DNA of 64,000 nt, taken from Acholoe squamosa (Eukaryota > Annelida > Polychaeta > Phyllodocida > Polynoidae). Shown here in pieces: positions 36,166 to 46,932 of the stretch (the first letter of the stretch is position 1; each line of letters starts with the position of its first letter). The stretch covers positions 53,664,080 to 53,728,079 of the forward strand of contig OX439037.1 in the NCBI GenBank assembly GCA_949317995.1, given 5' to 3'. The notes under the pieces were generated by a model, which made no database searches, was not told the origin of the DNA, and saw nothing but the letters and a program-made list of their open reading frames with translations. A program made the translations under genes and the position numbers.

Positions 36166-36367
36166 AAATTGGGGTCCAACCAAAACAATATGGTGGCCTC
36201 CTTGTGTGCGTGGTGGCTACCTGGGAGGGGGTCAGGTGACTTAGATGAGACTATGCAGGCCTGCCCCCTATGTGAGTCCCAGTGTAGCAGACACCTGAGT
36301 AGCAGAACCGCTACAATATATACCATTATAATAACTAGTAGGCTAGATAATTATAACACCCATATAT
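36166..36367 (-). repeat. terminal direct repeat of the YR element, 3' copy
   Basis: 202 bp, nearly identical to 40997-41198 (differences include TTGTGTGCGTGG versus TTATATGTGTGG). Confidence 0.85.
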
Positions 36368-36480
36368 GACCACTATACTTAACTAAGGATATATAACCAA
36401 ACAGTAATTAAGTTGTCACAATTGGCGCTCTTAACGCCCAAGACCTCCAAGACAATTGTCCTAGTGTAAGGAAAACATAA

Positions 36481-37466
36481 CTAAACACAAACACGAAGAA
36501 AGGAGGTTGCAACCTTGTCCTTTGACACCTTTTGAGTCAGGCTATCAACAAGATATAACAATACCGCGAGACTTTGCCAATCGCCTCTGGATTTTATGTC
36601 GATAAGATTCCAACCAATCCAGGACAGGTAAGATGCTCCGCCTCTGCGGAGGGAATGGGTGGATACTTTGCCCACAATACCACACAATTCTGACAGGCGA
36701 TGGAGTTCAGTGGCAAAGGCTGAATAAGTCATTGGTCATAAGCGTCCTTGCTCCCAGTACTAAACACTTCCTGACCTGCCCCCAACCCAGTGTTGTCGAT
36801 GAGCTGGCGAACATAGGATGTGACGCATAAAGGCGATCCTGGTATGATGCTGAACGGGATTTCAAGCACCCGCTCACCATATTGAATCGTCTTTGTACGA
36901 GGCAAGGTCAGGAGTAGCCCCCAGTCATGGAAGGATAAATCCTGAAGACATATAGCTTGGGAGGAATTTGTTATGTGAGCTTTGCGTAGAAGGCTGCGAA
37001 AGGCAGTAATGGCTGCCGTCCACCAACACAAATGAAAAGACACTGACATGTCCAGATGCTTGTAGAATTGGAGGAGATGTGTAGGCTCCAAAGGCATAGC
37101 TTGCACTGACGAATAACCTAGCTTACGCTTGGCTCCTAACATTGTCCGTTTGACCATGAAATTGGTAGCATTGACTGGAGTATAACCGTGCAGGTGCTGG
37201 AGATATGACAGGGCACTTACATACTGTTCAATGCTTGAATACTTAAGCCTCTGGGCTAGGTACGCCACATATAAACAAACACTCTCCTGGGTACATGTAA
37301 GTGGCTGAATGTCAAATGAGGCACAAATTTCATGATAGTCTTTCCACCTAGACCTGTACGATCTGTAGGAACTCTCAGCCAGGGCTTGGTCTTGTAGACT
37401 CCGGGCCTCCTGACGTAACAGGGACAGACCTACAACACATGGGAAAGGGAGGTGAGACTGCTGCAA
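36481..37466 (-). pseudogene. tyrosine recombinase of the YR retrotransposon, frameshifted
   Basis: Two overlapping frames (37466-36729 and 36732-36481) cover one recombinase. The N-terminal core-binding part begins near AESSYRSYRSRWKDYHEIC. The catalytic fold shows a likely first Arg in AFRSLLRKAH, the H-x-x-R box as HSLRRGGAS, a GDW word and the probable nucleophile Tyr in AVLLYLVDS. A shift at about 36730-36735 separates the first Arg from the H-x-x-R box, so no single frame holds all catalytic residues. The frame start overlaps the RNase H frame by about 90 bp, as is common in this group. In the family this enzyme integrates a circular DNA intermediate and leaves no target duplication. 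Confidence 0.85.
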
Positions 37467-37992
37467 CTTGGGGGTATGCTAAGCGAGAAATGTAATCGGC
37501 CTCAATATTATCGCCAGACCTGATATAGGAACATTTGATATTGACATTGTACGTGAAGGCGAGCCAAAACAATTCTCGCAGGAGGTCCATGCTGACATTA
37601 TTACAGCTCCTACCAGAGCTCAACATACTGCAAACCTGGGTATTAACACTCAAGATGAGGATGGTAGTGTCCCTATACACTGGACCCCACCTGACCAAGG
37701 CCATCAGTACAGGCCAAAGTTCCTGGATGTTGATGTCATGAGACAAATCATCAAATGTAGGGACCGGGAAGAAATGGTCAGCATAGTAGGGGAGTGCTGG
37801 TATGTACTTGTAGAACCAGACACCATAGAGCCAATCTCCCATGTGGTAGGCCCCGAATCCGTGGGACGATGAGTCACACGAAATAACAGCAGAAGGAGTC
37901 TTGGGGCACAAAATTCTGGCCTTGCCGTTAAAGACCCCCGCAAAGGCTATCCACCACCTTAAGTCTGCTCGGAACTGATCATTTAGTCTCAC
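37375..37992 (-). pseudogene. RNase H domain of the YR retrotransposon
   Basis: A 205-residue frame begins LNDQFRADLRWWIAFAGVFN and contains AVISCDSSSHGFGAY, an RNase H beta-strand with the first catalytic Asp, then DINIQELWPVLMAL with the Glu, ILSVNTQ and SGDNIEADYISRL near the end with the last Asp. It should be fused to the RT upstream, but about two extra bases near 37995-38005 put it in another frame. It degrades the RNA of the RNA/DNA hybrid. Confidence 0.8.
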
Positions 37993-38944
37993 TCTATGGT
38001 GTGCTTCTTGACGCTATTGGTCAAGTTGATCAGTCTGCGACTGAAGGTATGGCCACCCCGAACCACAGTGGAACAATGGCCGAGGATGCCCGCCAGCTGC
38101 TGGAGTTTGCGCTTAGTGGCAGTCTTCTTCGAGGCAAAATCATACAAGGTCTGATAAAGCATAAGCAATTTTTCACTTGGGAGGCTAATTTCCATCACCT
38201 TGCTGTCGACCATGATACCGAGGCAGACTGCACGCTGAGATGGGCAAGTGACTTTGGGCCACTTTACATGGAAGCCCATACTTCTCACCACTGAAATCAG
38301 GACACTTTGAGCATAGGCACATTGATCATAAGTGGCTCCCATAACTGTCAGGTCATCGATATAATTAGAAACCTGGTAGAAACCTCGGCGATGCATACAC
38401 CTGACAATCCAATCTCCCAACTGTGTGAACAGATATGGGGCACACCTGAGACCGAAGGAAAGGACTCTGTCTTCAAATACTTGCTTACCCTCTCCTAAAT
38501 CCCATCTAAAGCATTGGTAAGAAGCATTGTCTTTGTCAATGTTCACGCTCCTATAGGCTTGAGATAAGTCAGTAGAACAAATATAGTCATAGGGATTAAG
38601 GATTTCCATGAGGTAATCTACCCCTTTGTATGTGAAAGTATTACAGGTGTGGTCCATGTAGTTGTTTATGGATCTGTTTAAAGGCCTTTTACAGTCAGTG
38701 TTTGGTCTGAGGGTGCCATCCTTTTTCCTGATTGCACCCAGACTATGAATGTAGGTGAGTCGATAGCTAAGGTGACCTTGCCTTCCTGCAGTTCTCTGAG
38801 AATTGTGTCATTCATTTCTACATTGAATTCATCATCCAGAATACTGGAGTAGTTGCTACAATCATAGGAGTCTATGTGTGTGTTGTCTACTATAATGAAA
38901 CCACTGTAAACACCAGCTAGTACAAAATCATCTTTAGCACACAT
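37989..38944 (-). pseudogene. reverse transcriptase of the YR retrotransposon, frameshifted
   Basis: The main frame (38657-37989) holds the catalytic core: STDLSQAYRSVNI with the first Asp and SNYIDDLTVMG with the YIDD box intact, then a thumb-like region (KRKLQQLAGILGHCSTVVRG). The N-terminal fingers lie in another frame (38944-38678: ELQEGKVTLA..SPTF), separated by a one-base loss near 38745. An in-frame TAG near 38992 separates this from the segment 39457-38994. The active-site motif itself is intact; the lesions are in frame continuity. Confidence 0.85.
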
Positions 38945-38993
38945 ATGGCCCTTGTATCTGTAGAATTCTGCAGCTAACCTACAAGGGTTAAGC

Positions 38994-39457
38994 TAAGATT
39001 GAACAGGTCCAATTTTGTGCTCGCATGCACAAATACTGAGGACACAGTCTCTGTAAAATACAATTGGTTCAGTGACATTAGGTATGTATACAAGGCATAT
39101 GGGTGTGTTACCACACACTGGAACGGTATCTGCTACATCAATGACAACAACATTACTAACATAAGTATCAGGATCACATACACTGCTAGTAGGGTAGCCA
39201 TCACCGGCGGGTGACGCACCGTCACCCACAGGTGACAGACCAACATTGATATCATCACTACATACAGGGTCAGAGAAGACATTTTGTGCATCAACACATT
39301 CATGGCTGTCGCCCGCCGGGAACAGTCCCATATCCGTAACACTGCCATCACATATAGAACCTCCAGGGACACATTCATTGACACCGGGAACACCTTCAAT
39401 GACACCGGGAACACGAAAGGTAGGTGGTGGAGGGTTAATAATGTCAACACTAACCAA
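38994..39457 (-). pseudogene. N-terminal extension of the YR element pol frame
   Basis: A frame of 154 residues, acidic with repeated Gly/Pro/Val words (GVIEGVPGVNECVPGG, PAGDG repeats) and several Cys. It is in frame with the RT N-terminus apart from the TAG at its end. No known domain; it may be a linker between ORF1 and RT. Confidence 0.5.
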
Positions 39458-39904
39458 TTTCAGGTCTGGATTTGAGCATTCTCGACCGATTTGAGCTTGA
39501 TATCATTCGATTCTGGGGTTGGCATAGCCTGAAACCTCTCCGTTTACACACAAATCAGAGATATTTTGATTTACCTTAGCGTCTTCATGCGTTTCTCCGT
39601 CCGGCCGTCGCCATCTTGGATTTGAACAAGACGACAACGGCGTGATGGGAAAACTACCAAATTTTGCAAATTCTGATGAATTAACAGAAATGTTCGAATC
39701 AAATACATTTAATCCTGATAGAGAAGATGGAATCCGACCCCCATTTGCAATAACATCATGTACACGATCGACACCATCGACTGCAACATCCGGGCACCAT
39801 TCTTCTTCGTATATGCAAATGAGATGAGAGGCGCCTATGGGGGCGATCGTGTTAATTCCGCACGGTGACTCACCGGCCGCGTCCGACCGAGGGGCGCTGA
39901 TGGG

Positions 39905-40972
39905 GACTTCCAGTCATGCGGACGATTTTGCGGCCGCCGCCCTTTTGATGTTGGTGCAGGCTCTCATCTTGTGGGATGCATCCCAGCAGTGGTAACAGAC
40001 ATGCTGCTGCTGACAGTCATCACCTGACCTGCATTTGAAGTTGTTGTTGTAGTCTCAACAGGGCATAGAGGGGTCAGGTTCAAATTGGGATTTATTCCTT
40101 TTCTTCTTGGAACCCCCACCTTGGGCCCCTCCCTGGGTGGAGGAGGGGGTAGTAGTAGGCTTGTGTACCAGGTGTAAGTTGATCATCTCCTCATCCCCAT
40201 ATACAAAGGCCTGGGCATCATAGTGGTTGGCCCTTTCTCTGACTCCATAATCATAACACCGGAGCTGATCTAATGTGTACAGACCCATGGCCTCCCTGTC
40301 ACACAAAAACTGGATGTGGTATTGTATGTAACCACAATAAGGAGTCCAAGGGCCCTTCATCAGGTGAATGGAGTGGAGTCTAGAAAGGGCACCTACCAGC
40401 TGTGCAAATGAAGTGGCCTTTTTAACACCTTTAGGGAGGTGTCTACAGAGATCAAATGGCTTCTTCTTCTTTTTCTTCTTCTTGCGCTTGGCCTCCTCCT
40501 CGCTGTCAGAGCTATCCTCACCCTCCTCCTCATCTTCAGAGTAGGGGAGAGGCCCTGAGGGGGGCCTAGTACCCCCAAACAGAGGTGCTAGCACAGGTGT
40601 ACCTCCAGGTAGACCACCAGGCCTAGGTGTACTAGTAGTAGGTGGGTCAGTGCTGACTATGTCTAGTATCTTGGAGACTCCTCCTTGCAGGTCAGTTACA
40701 GTGTCCTTTATGGCTGAGAATTCATTGGCCAGGACTGTAAGCTGTTGCTGTTGAGATTCCAGGCAGCCCTGGAGGGCCTGGAAATCAGAATCCTCCGCCA
40801 GGTCTGAGCCAGAGTCAGTGTCACCCTGACCAGGTGGGGTGGTCACCTTTTGTAAGCATGCCTGCTGGCTCATAGATAAATTGGCTGGATTGAAAACACA
40901 CTTCTTGCCTGTAGGAGGCACATGTTTGTAACCACATGTCCTGCAGTTCCTGGGGGAACCCTTTGGTGGCAT
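39905..40972 (-). pseudogene. ORF1 (gag-like, zinc-finger) of the YR retrotransposon
   Basis: I take the second Met (40972, MPPKGSPRNCRTCGYKHV) because the first lies inside the terminal repeat. The order is an N-terminal Cys/His knuckle (CRTCGYKHVPPTGKKC), a predicted helical stretch with SQQQQLT, a Pro-rich part, an acidic run (EDEEEGEDSSDSEEE), a poly-Lys patch, and a conserved Trp/Tyr-rich block (GPWTPYCGYIQYH, YDYGVRERAN). A TGA at about 40052-40054 ends the long frame. The same frame then continues with a second Cys/His cluster (KCRSGDDC, HVCYHCWDASHKMRAC), so the stop is probably secondary, perhaps from CpG decay. Confidence 0.75.
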
Positions 40973-40996
40973 GGTAATCCAATTCCAACTCCACCA

Positions 40997-41190
40997 AAAT
41001 TGGGGTCCAACCAAAACAATATGGTGGCCTCCTTATATGTGTGGTGGCTACCTGGGAGGGGGTCAGGTGACTTAGATGAGACTATGCAGGCCTGCCCCCT
41101 ATGTGAGTCCCAGTGTAGCAGACACCTGAGTAGCAGAACCGCTACAATATATACCATTATAATAACTAGTAGGCTAGATAATTATAACAC

Positions 41191-41198
<8 letters not shown>
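40997..41198 (-). repeat. terminal direct repeat of the YR element, 5' copy
   Basis: It pairs with 36166-36367. Its plus-strand right edge runs straight into the AT microsatellite beside the Gypsy LTR. Confidence 0.85.

Positions 41199-41243
<45 letters not shown>
41194..41243. repeat. (AT)n target of the Gypsy insertion, left flank
   Basis: An AT microsatellite abuts the Gypsy 3' LTR; a matching AT tract abuts the other LTR at 49272. Insertion into one AT tract explains both, so no unique target duplication can be read. Confidence 0.85.
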
Positions 41244-41246
<3 letters not shown>

Positions 41247-41639
41247 GCATTCCGTTTACCTGTTGTCTTAGCTCTATGGAAAGGACCACGAAGACTCCGG
41301 CAACTTTGGTATCAACACTGTTTATTGCCTGGCCTCTGGCCACACCATCAAAGCCGTCAGTGAAAATCTCTTATCTGCTTCACCACTGGGGGCAAGCCGG
41401 GCTTTTGGTCTTGACCAGCACGTAACTCCCTCTCTCTAGTCGGAGAAACACAACCTATATATATACGCTTGCCATTCCCCCAACGCTGGCACTGTTGGCA
41501 CGGTGCCAGCGGCAGTGAACACTCCCCCGATCACTGCCAGGCAATGCTCACTCCTAACGTGACTCCGGGATCGGCGGCTTCCATGCCCCCATACCAGGAT
41601 GGTTTTGCCTCCACCGCTTCTCCCTCGGTCTACGCCACA
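41244..41639 (-). repeat. Gypsy 3' LTR
   Basis: About 90% similar by eye to 48875-49271; both contain GGCACGGTGCCAGCGGC and CTAACGTGACTCCGGGATCG. Its outer end has lost the exact TG/CA terminus at the AT tract. Confidence 0.9.
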
Positions 41640-41653
41640 CTCTCCCCAACTAA
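41640..41653 (-). other. polypurine tract of the Gypsy element
   Basis: On the minus strand AGTTGGGGAGAG directly precedes the LTR start TGTGGC, where plus-strand D. Confidence 0.7.
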
Positions 41654-42263
41654 TTAACAACTTGCGGGGTAGAAGTGTCAATATTACCCTCCAGCAGATG
41701 GGTATCCAATTTTGAATAAAACTATCACAGCGGTCCCCTAGGTGTCTCTGTGTTATTTTATATACAAGGAAAAAGTACATGGTATACAGTGGTACAACAA
41801 TAGATTACACTACCCCCACTCCTGTGAGCAGCTTAAGATACATGTAACCGGCTGCTGTCCCCTATGCAGCATATATTTCAACAGGTGATAGCATGCTTTT
41901 AAACAGTAATACGACATCAGCCGCCAATAGCAACCTATGTACAACCAGCTGCTCTTCGTCCTTTGTATGGATCCATAGCTCCGCCGGTGCCCTCCGCCGG
42001 TGTCCTCCTCCGCAGTCTCCGCTTCTCCAGACCTCCTCCGACTGCAACACAAGGTGAGTAGCCCTTTTAGTACCATCTCCCACCTTCCATGCTTCGTCTA
42101 GTTGAGAACCTTATGACACGGCTGGCCTGTACTGGCCATACCCACCGGTGGCTAATTCTTCAGTGTCCCCCCGCCTGTACTGGCCACCTCTCCGCCCCTC
42201 TCCGACAGCAACGATTCCGTCCCTCTCTCTTCGTCTGGAACATGTCTTTAGGATGAACTTACC

Positions 42264-43740
42264 CTACTGACTGGTTGACAGGGCTTCCCCGCATTCACCT
42301 TCGGCTGGCTGCTCCTCTGCAGGCACGTCGGTCGACTCGTCCTTCTCTGCCCTCTCCCTTCGTGGCCAAGCTTGACCACACCGAGCACACTGACCCGAAG
42401 GTGCAGCATCCCCGTATCTTGTCCGTGTTGCTTGCACCAACTCATAGTCCCCATTAGGTAAGCTTTGGATGGCTGCCGACATGATACCTTCAGGTACCAC
42501 CTTCAGACCGTACTCCCTCAGGGCTGCAGGTCCCGTAAAATCCCTGTGCCAAGGCATGGTAGCCTCAGCACACTCCTCATCCCCTCCGCCCTCTTGGTCT
42601 CCTCCTGGCTTAGCTGTGACCCCCACTATTCCTTGTGTCGGCGCCACCCCCCCTTCCTCCATTTCCACCACCAGGGGCGTCAGTCACCACCACCACTCTA
42701 TCCCGAGTCGGTGGTGGCAGTTCCAACTCCCTAGCCATACTCTCCACTATGGTCTCAGTTCCGCTGGGACTAGCACCATGGTGTCCGTCGCCTCACCCTC
42801 CACCACAGTGTCTACTTGCAGGAGGAACTCCCCTTTTGGTGACATAATCACTAGCCCGTTCATTCCCACAGTCACAGTCCTGGGGCGCCTCACCAGTCGC
42901 GGAGATGTAGCCCTGGCATGGCCTCCCTCCCCCGATAGTTTAGCCTGGTCCCTAGCAGATGTCTTCTGACCACCCTCCCCCTTAGCCGTTGGAGTCTGTC
43001 TCAAAAGTTCCTCCGTGCTCCGCCTAGCTGACCCTCCTCCTTCGGGGGAAATCGTTACCTGGCTCATTAAGCCCATCAGTACACCTGTAGTCTACTGTTT
43101 TCGCGTCGCCTTATGCGACGTCTTCCCTTTTCCTTTTCCTTCTTTGGAGTTTTAGGCGCTTTCCGACTTTCCTCCTCCTGGACCTGCCTCTCTTGTTCCA
43201 CCTTCAACAGCCGGGCCTTCTCCGCCTCCTCCTCCTTCTGGGCCAGTACCTCTCTCCGTCGGCGCTCCTCCTCCACCCTCTTCTTCCTCCCCTCCCTTAT
43301 CACCTCTAGCTCAGTGCATCCCCTGACCAGGGGGGGTATCTCTATCTCCTCCTGCTCGGTGAGGTCACTCTCAGCAGGTACAGTCTTGGTCGGCTGTGGG
43401 GAATCCACCACCTTTGGGCCTCTATCCTCCTCCTTGGCCGGTGAAAGGGGGGTGGTTGCCGACCCACTCATTTCTGGTCGCGGCTTGTCTGCCGCCAGCT
43501 GATACAGTGCCGGTTTGTCAGGACTGGTGTCATGTCCCCCAGTGATTTGGAATGAATTTTCCTTAGTGGGAGAGGAATCGGGCTCGTCCGCATGATTCCC
43601 CTCTGGCACGTCTTCATACTTTCCACCTTTATGAGGGAGCGGGGATGGGCTTCCCCGCCATTATAGCCTCGTACTCCTTCTCAATACTCTGGATGTCCAA
43701 CTTGTCGAAAGGTAAGTCCCTCTGTAGGCGGTTCAATGTC
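42264..43740 (-). pseudogene. C-terminal extension or third ORF of the Gypsy element
   Basis: Downstream of the integrase, coding-like sequence continues in several frames. The parts are a segment with DKLDIQSIEKEYEAI, a charged coiled-coil-like stretch (REGRKKRVEEERRRREVLAQ, then KARLLKVEQERQVQEEE) at about 43609-43076, a segment with GMNGLVIMSPKGEFLLQVDT (43076-42747), and a last part with CARCGQAW (42671-42264). Frame changes occur at a C-run (plus strand 43755-43765) and elsewhere. Function unknown: it is not envelope-like, since I see no signal peptide or membrane segment. It may be one protein fused to integrase or a separate product. Confidence 0.6.
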
Positions 43741-44601
43741 TTAGTAGGTGTTTTCCCCCCCCCCCTCCCCAAACTTCTCCATAATCCTATGTAACACAAA
43801 TCTGAGCTTTTTATCCTCCTCTTGGGAAAGGAGGTACTTGCCGGAATCCTCCTCCCGCTTTAGGTCCGCCCAGCTCCTATCCCCCCTCGCAGCAGTTTCA
43901 TGGCGTGGTGATTTCCGGGGCCGCTTCTCTGGCATTCCCCCTTCAGTTTCCAAGGTCCTCTTTGCCCCCTTCCCAGCACTCCTAGTCACCACCCCGGTGT
44001 CGACCAACCCCCCCCCAACTGTTCTGGGCTGGGTAACCCCACTAAGCTCCTCCGCCGGGGAAATTTCCATGGTCCTTCCTGTGTCCACCCCCAGGGCCGG
44101 CTTCAGGGAGTCAAAATGCACAATCCGAACTGTCCTACCTCTCTTTATGCGGTATACCGCTTCCCCTATCCTTCCCACCACCTCCCACGGCCCCGTCCAG
44201 TAACTTTGTAGTTTAGGAGACAAACCTCTCTTCTTCAGTGGGTGATAATAGTAGACCTTCTCCCCGACTCCTATCTCCCCAGCCTGTGCAGGGGCATCAT
44301 AGTTTCGCCTTTGTCTGTCCACCGACTTCCCCAAGGTTTTCCTTGCCACTTGATAGGCTTTAGTCATAAATGCCTGCAACTCCGCCGGGTACCCTTTGGT
44401 GCCCCTGGGTTGAGCTAGGGGATATATCAGGTCTAAGGGCACCACTGTCTCCCTGGCTAGCATCACGGCATTAGGCGACACCCCAGTGGAGGAGTGTGCG
44501 GAGGAGCAGTAAGCTTCCATAACAAAGGGAAGCTGTCTGTCCCAATCTTTGTGGTCGGAGGCGACCACCGTCGCCAACAGCATCTCTATGGTTCTGTTGG
44601 C
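43741..44601 (-). pseudogene. Gypsy integrase C-terminal part
   Basis: The frame continues after the catalytic Glu region with ANRTIEMLLATVVASDHKDW, HSSTGVSPNAVMLARE, and the GPWEVVGRIGEAVYRIKRGR word of the C-terminal DNA-binding domain. A TGA at 44602-44604 cuts it from the catalytic core. The tail (KKLRFVLHRIMEKFGEGGG) runs into a G-run where the frame is lost. Confidence 0.8.
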
Positions 44602-45190
44602 TCACTCTACCATCCCATCACTCTGGGGCCTGAATGTGCAAGTCCTTGTCTGGCGTACTCCCAAGAGGGCAATGATTTCTCTGAATAGTCCTGACTAGAA
44701 GTTCTTTCCCTGGTCGGTGTGTATTTCCACCGGGGCTCCCAGCCGGCAGATGAATTCCTCCACAAACTTCCGCGCCACAGTCAGTGCTTCTTGGTTGGGC
44801 AACGTGTATGCTTCAGCCCACTTGGTGAAGTAGTCGGCCGCCACCAGGATAAATCGATTCCCCGTGTTAGAGATGGGTAGAGAACCCATTACATCCAATG
44901 CCATCCTCTGTAGAGGCAGCCCCACTCCAACATGTCCCATGTTTGCCCGGTGCGGAGCCGGCGGGGGTTTTTTCCGAGCACAGGGCTCACACTGAGAGCA
45001 CCAGAAGATCACATCCCGTCGATAATCTGGCCAGTAATAACCTCCCTGCAGTCGTTGTAGCGTCTTGTTCTGGCCAGATGGCCGGCCAATGGTTCCCCAT
45101 GCACCATGTGCAGCACTCCACTCCTCTCACCGGCGGGCACAGCTATCTGGAAGCACTTCTGGCCTGCCCGTGTTTCCCACTAGCGCCCTA
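44602..45190 (-). pseudogene. Gypsy integrase zinc-binding and catalytic core
   Basis: The zinc-binding region is readable as HMVHGEPLAGHL and later CSQCEPCARKK (His-His, Cys-Cys). The core has the first Asp in MALDVMGSLP, the second in EIHTDQGKNF and the Glu in DGMVE. Two stops interrupt it: TAG at 44695-44697 just after GKNF and TGA at 44602-44604 after GMVE, plus frame shifts around 45010-45190. The family inserts the DNA copy with D-D-E chemistry. Confidence 0.8.
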
Positions 45191-46309
45191 TCACCCCTTT
45201 TCTTTGGTAAGTCTACCCCCTTGTGCAAACCAAGCTCGAGTTTCATAATCCCAGCATCTCCGCACTCCTTTTCCAGGTAAGTCGTCATTTACCATCCATT
45301 CAGCCACCTGACTCATCATTTTATCCTTCTTTTGCAGATCCGCCCAGGACTCAGCCGCCGGAACCTCAGGGCCTTCCACCGCCTGTTCATCGACCCCCAA
45401 CAGAGCAGATTGCTGCCCCCTGGTGACCACTCGGCAGTAGGAAGCCTCCTGCACCTCGTCCCTTCCACACTGGGAGCATGGCCTCCAGGACAGCCCATCA
45501 GCATTGCCATGGAGTTTACCCGGTCGATGATGGATGATAATATCGTATGTGCTGATAATCTGGAGACATCTAGCCAGTTGCCCCTCCGGTTCCTTAAAGT
45601 CCACCAGTCACCGCAGGGAAGAATGGTCTGTTCGTACCACCACTGGCCGCCCCTCCAAGTAATGACAAAACTTCCTGAGGCCAAAGACGATAGCCAGCAA
45701 CTCTCTCCGAGTAACACAATAGTTTCTTTCCGGTTTGCTAAGGGTACGGCTCCCATAGGCCAAAACCTTTTCCCCTCCTTCCTGCTGCTGGCTGAGCACC
45801 ACCCCCAACCCAGTGTCACTGGCATCTGTGTCCATTATCAATTGGCCCTCTGGTTGGGGAAAGGCCAAGATTGGTGCCTTGGTTAGCCGCCTCTTCAGTT
45901 TACAGAAGGCATCCTCACAGTCAAGGATCCACTTAAACATCCTACCCTTCTCCGCTAGGGCACTCAGCCCCAAGAAACTACGAACCTCCGACACCCCTTT
46001 TGGTGTAGGCCACGTCTCCACAGCTTCTATCTTCTCCGGATCTGTGCCCACCCACGCTTGACTGACCACATGGCCAAGGAACAGGACCCGTCGACGGGCT
46101 ACTTGGCACTTGGAGGGCTTGATCTTGAGCCCCGCCCCTTCTAACCGCTCCAAGAACTCCCCCAACCGGCGGAGGTCTTCGCTGAAGGTGCTGGCAAAGA
46201 CCACTATATTATCTAAATATACCAGGCACGTCCTCCACTGCAGACCCCGCATGGCCACCTCCATGACACGCTCAAAGGTGCCCGGGGCGTTACATAGGCC
46301 GAAAGGCAT
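45191..46309 (-). pseudogene. Gypsy RT palm/thumb and RNase H
   Basis: The frame starts MPFGLCNAPGTFERVMEVAM, the classic RT word. The active-site box reads YLDN at 46208-46219 where YLDD is expected, so the second catalytic Asp is Asn. The connection and RNase H follow (LIMDTDASDTGLGVVLSQQQ, ERNYCVTRRELLAIVFGL, VRTDHSSLR), then a TGA at 45608-45610 in place of a codon, and the same frame resumes with RPGKLHGNADGLSWRPC, where Trp replaces the usual Arg after LS. Confidence 0.85.
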
Positions 46310-46932
46310 CCTTCTGAATTAATACAGGCCCCGGTGAGTGCTAAAAGCCGTCTTCTCCCGGTCCCCTGCTCTATATCCAACTGCCAGTAACCGCTGGCTA
46401 AGTCCATGGAGGAGAACCACGTCGCCCCCGCCATGGTATCCAAGCAGTCCTCCACTCGGGGAAGGGGGTATGCATCCTTCACCGTGGCGGCATTCAGCTT
46501 CCTATAGTCCACGCAGAACCGCATGGTTCCATCTTTATTTTTAACCAAAACGACTGGGGATGCCCAGGGGCTAATTGACTCCTCTATCACCCCTGCCTCC
46601 AGCATTTTGTTGACCTCGAGCCCTACCATCTCCCGCCTATGGGGTGCCAACCGGCGGGGGGGTTGCTTGATGGGTGTATGGTTGCCCGTGTCGATGCGGT
46701 GCTTTGCCAGGGTGGAATGGCCCTTGTCCTCCTTTCCTACCTGGAATGCCCCCAGGTGCTTCCAGAGAAGCTCCGCCAGTCCTCTCCGTCGGTGTGACTC
46801 GGTGCCCTCCACCAGACCGGCTATTACCAACATCTTCTCTGACTCCCTTGGTCCCTCTACCATCCTGCACCACTGCCTGCCTTCCTGGGCTTGTTTCATC
46901 CGATCTATCTTCTGCAGAGCTCCTAGCATCAT
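46310..46932 (-). pseudogene. Gypsy RT fingers/palm, N-terminal half
   Basis: It contains HRIDTGNHTPIKQPPRRLAP, SPWASPVVLVKNKDGTMRFC, VDYRKLNAATVKDAYPLPRV and FSSMDLASGYWQLDIEQG with the first catalytic Asp. Shortly after DIEQG the frame shifts by one base (about 46370), and a TAA stands at 46319-46321 in the shifted frame. Confidence 0.85.

Larger units (their letters stand above)
36166..41198 (-). mobile_element. tyrosine-recombinase (DIRS/Ngaro-type) retrotransposon, decayed
   Basis: About 5.0 kb, read on the minus strand, flanked by 202-bp direct repeats (36166-36367 and 40997-41198, starting AATTGGGGTCCAACC on the plus strand). The gene order is ORF1 (zinc-finger protein), reverse transcriptase, RNase H, tyrosine recombinase. 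There is no DDE integrase and no methyltransferase block between RNase H and recombinase. Lack of the methyltransferase points to Ngaro- or PAT-like rather than classical DIRS elements. The inner half-repeats expected of split direct repeats were not found. At least one stop in each of the first two frames plus several frameshifts make it inactive as read. Confidence 0.85.

Noticed and set aside
43113-43502. Ser/Phe-rich plus-strand frame
   Set aside because: Antisense shadow of the charged coiled-coil segment of the Gypsy element.
42264-43740. Envelope gene making the Gypsy element a retrovirus-like agent
   Set aside because: No signal peptide, membrane segment or Cys-rich surface pattern is visible; the region is charged and low in hydrophobic stretches.
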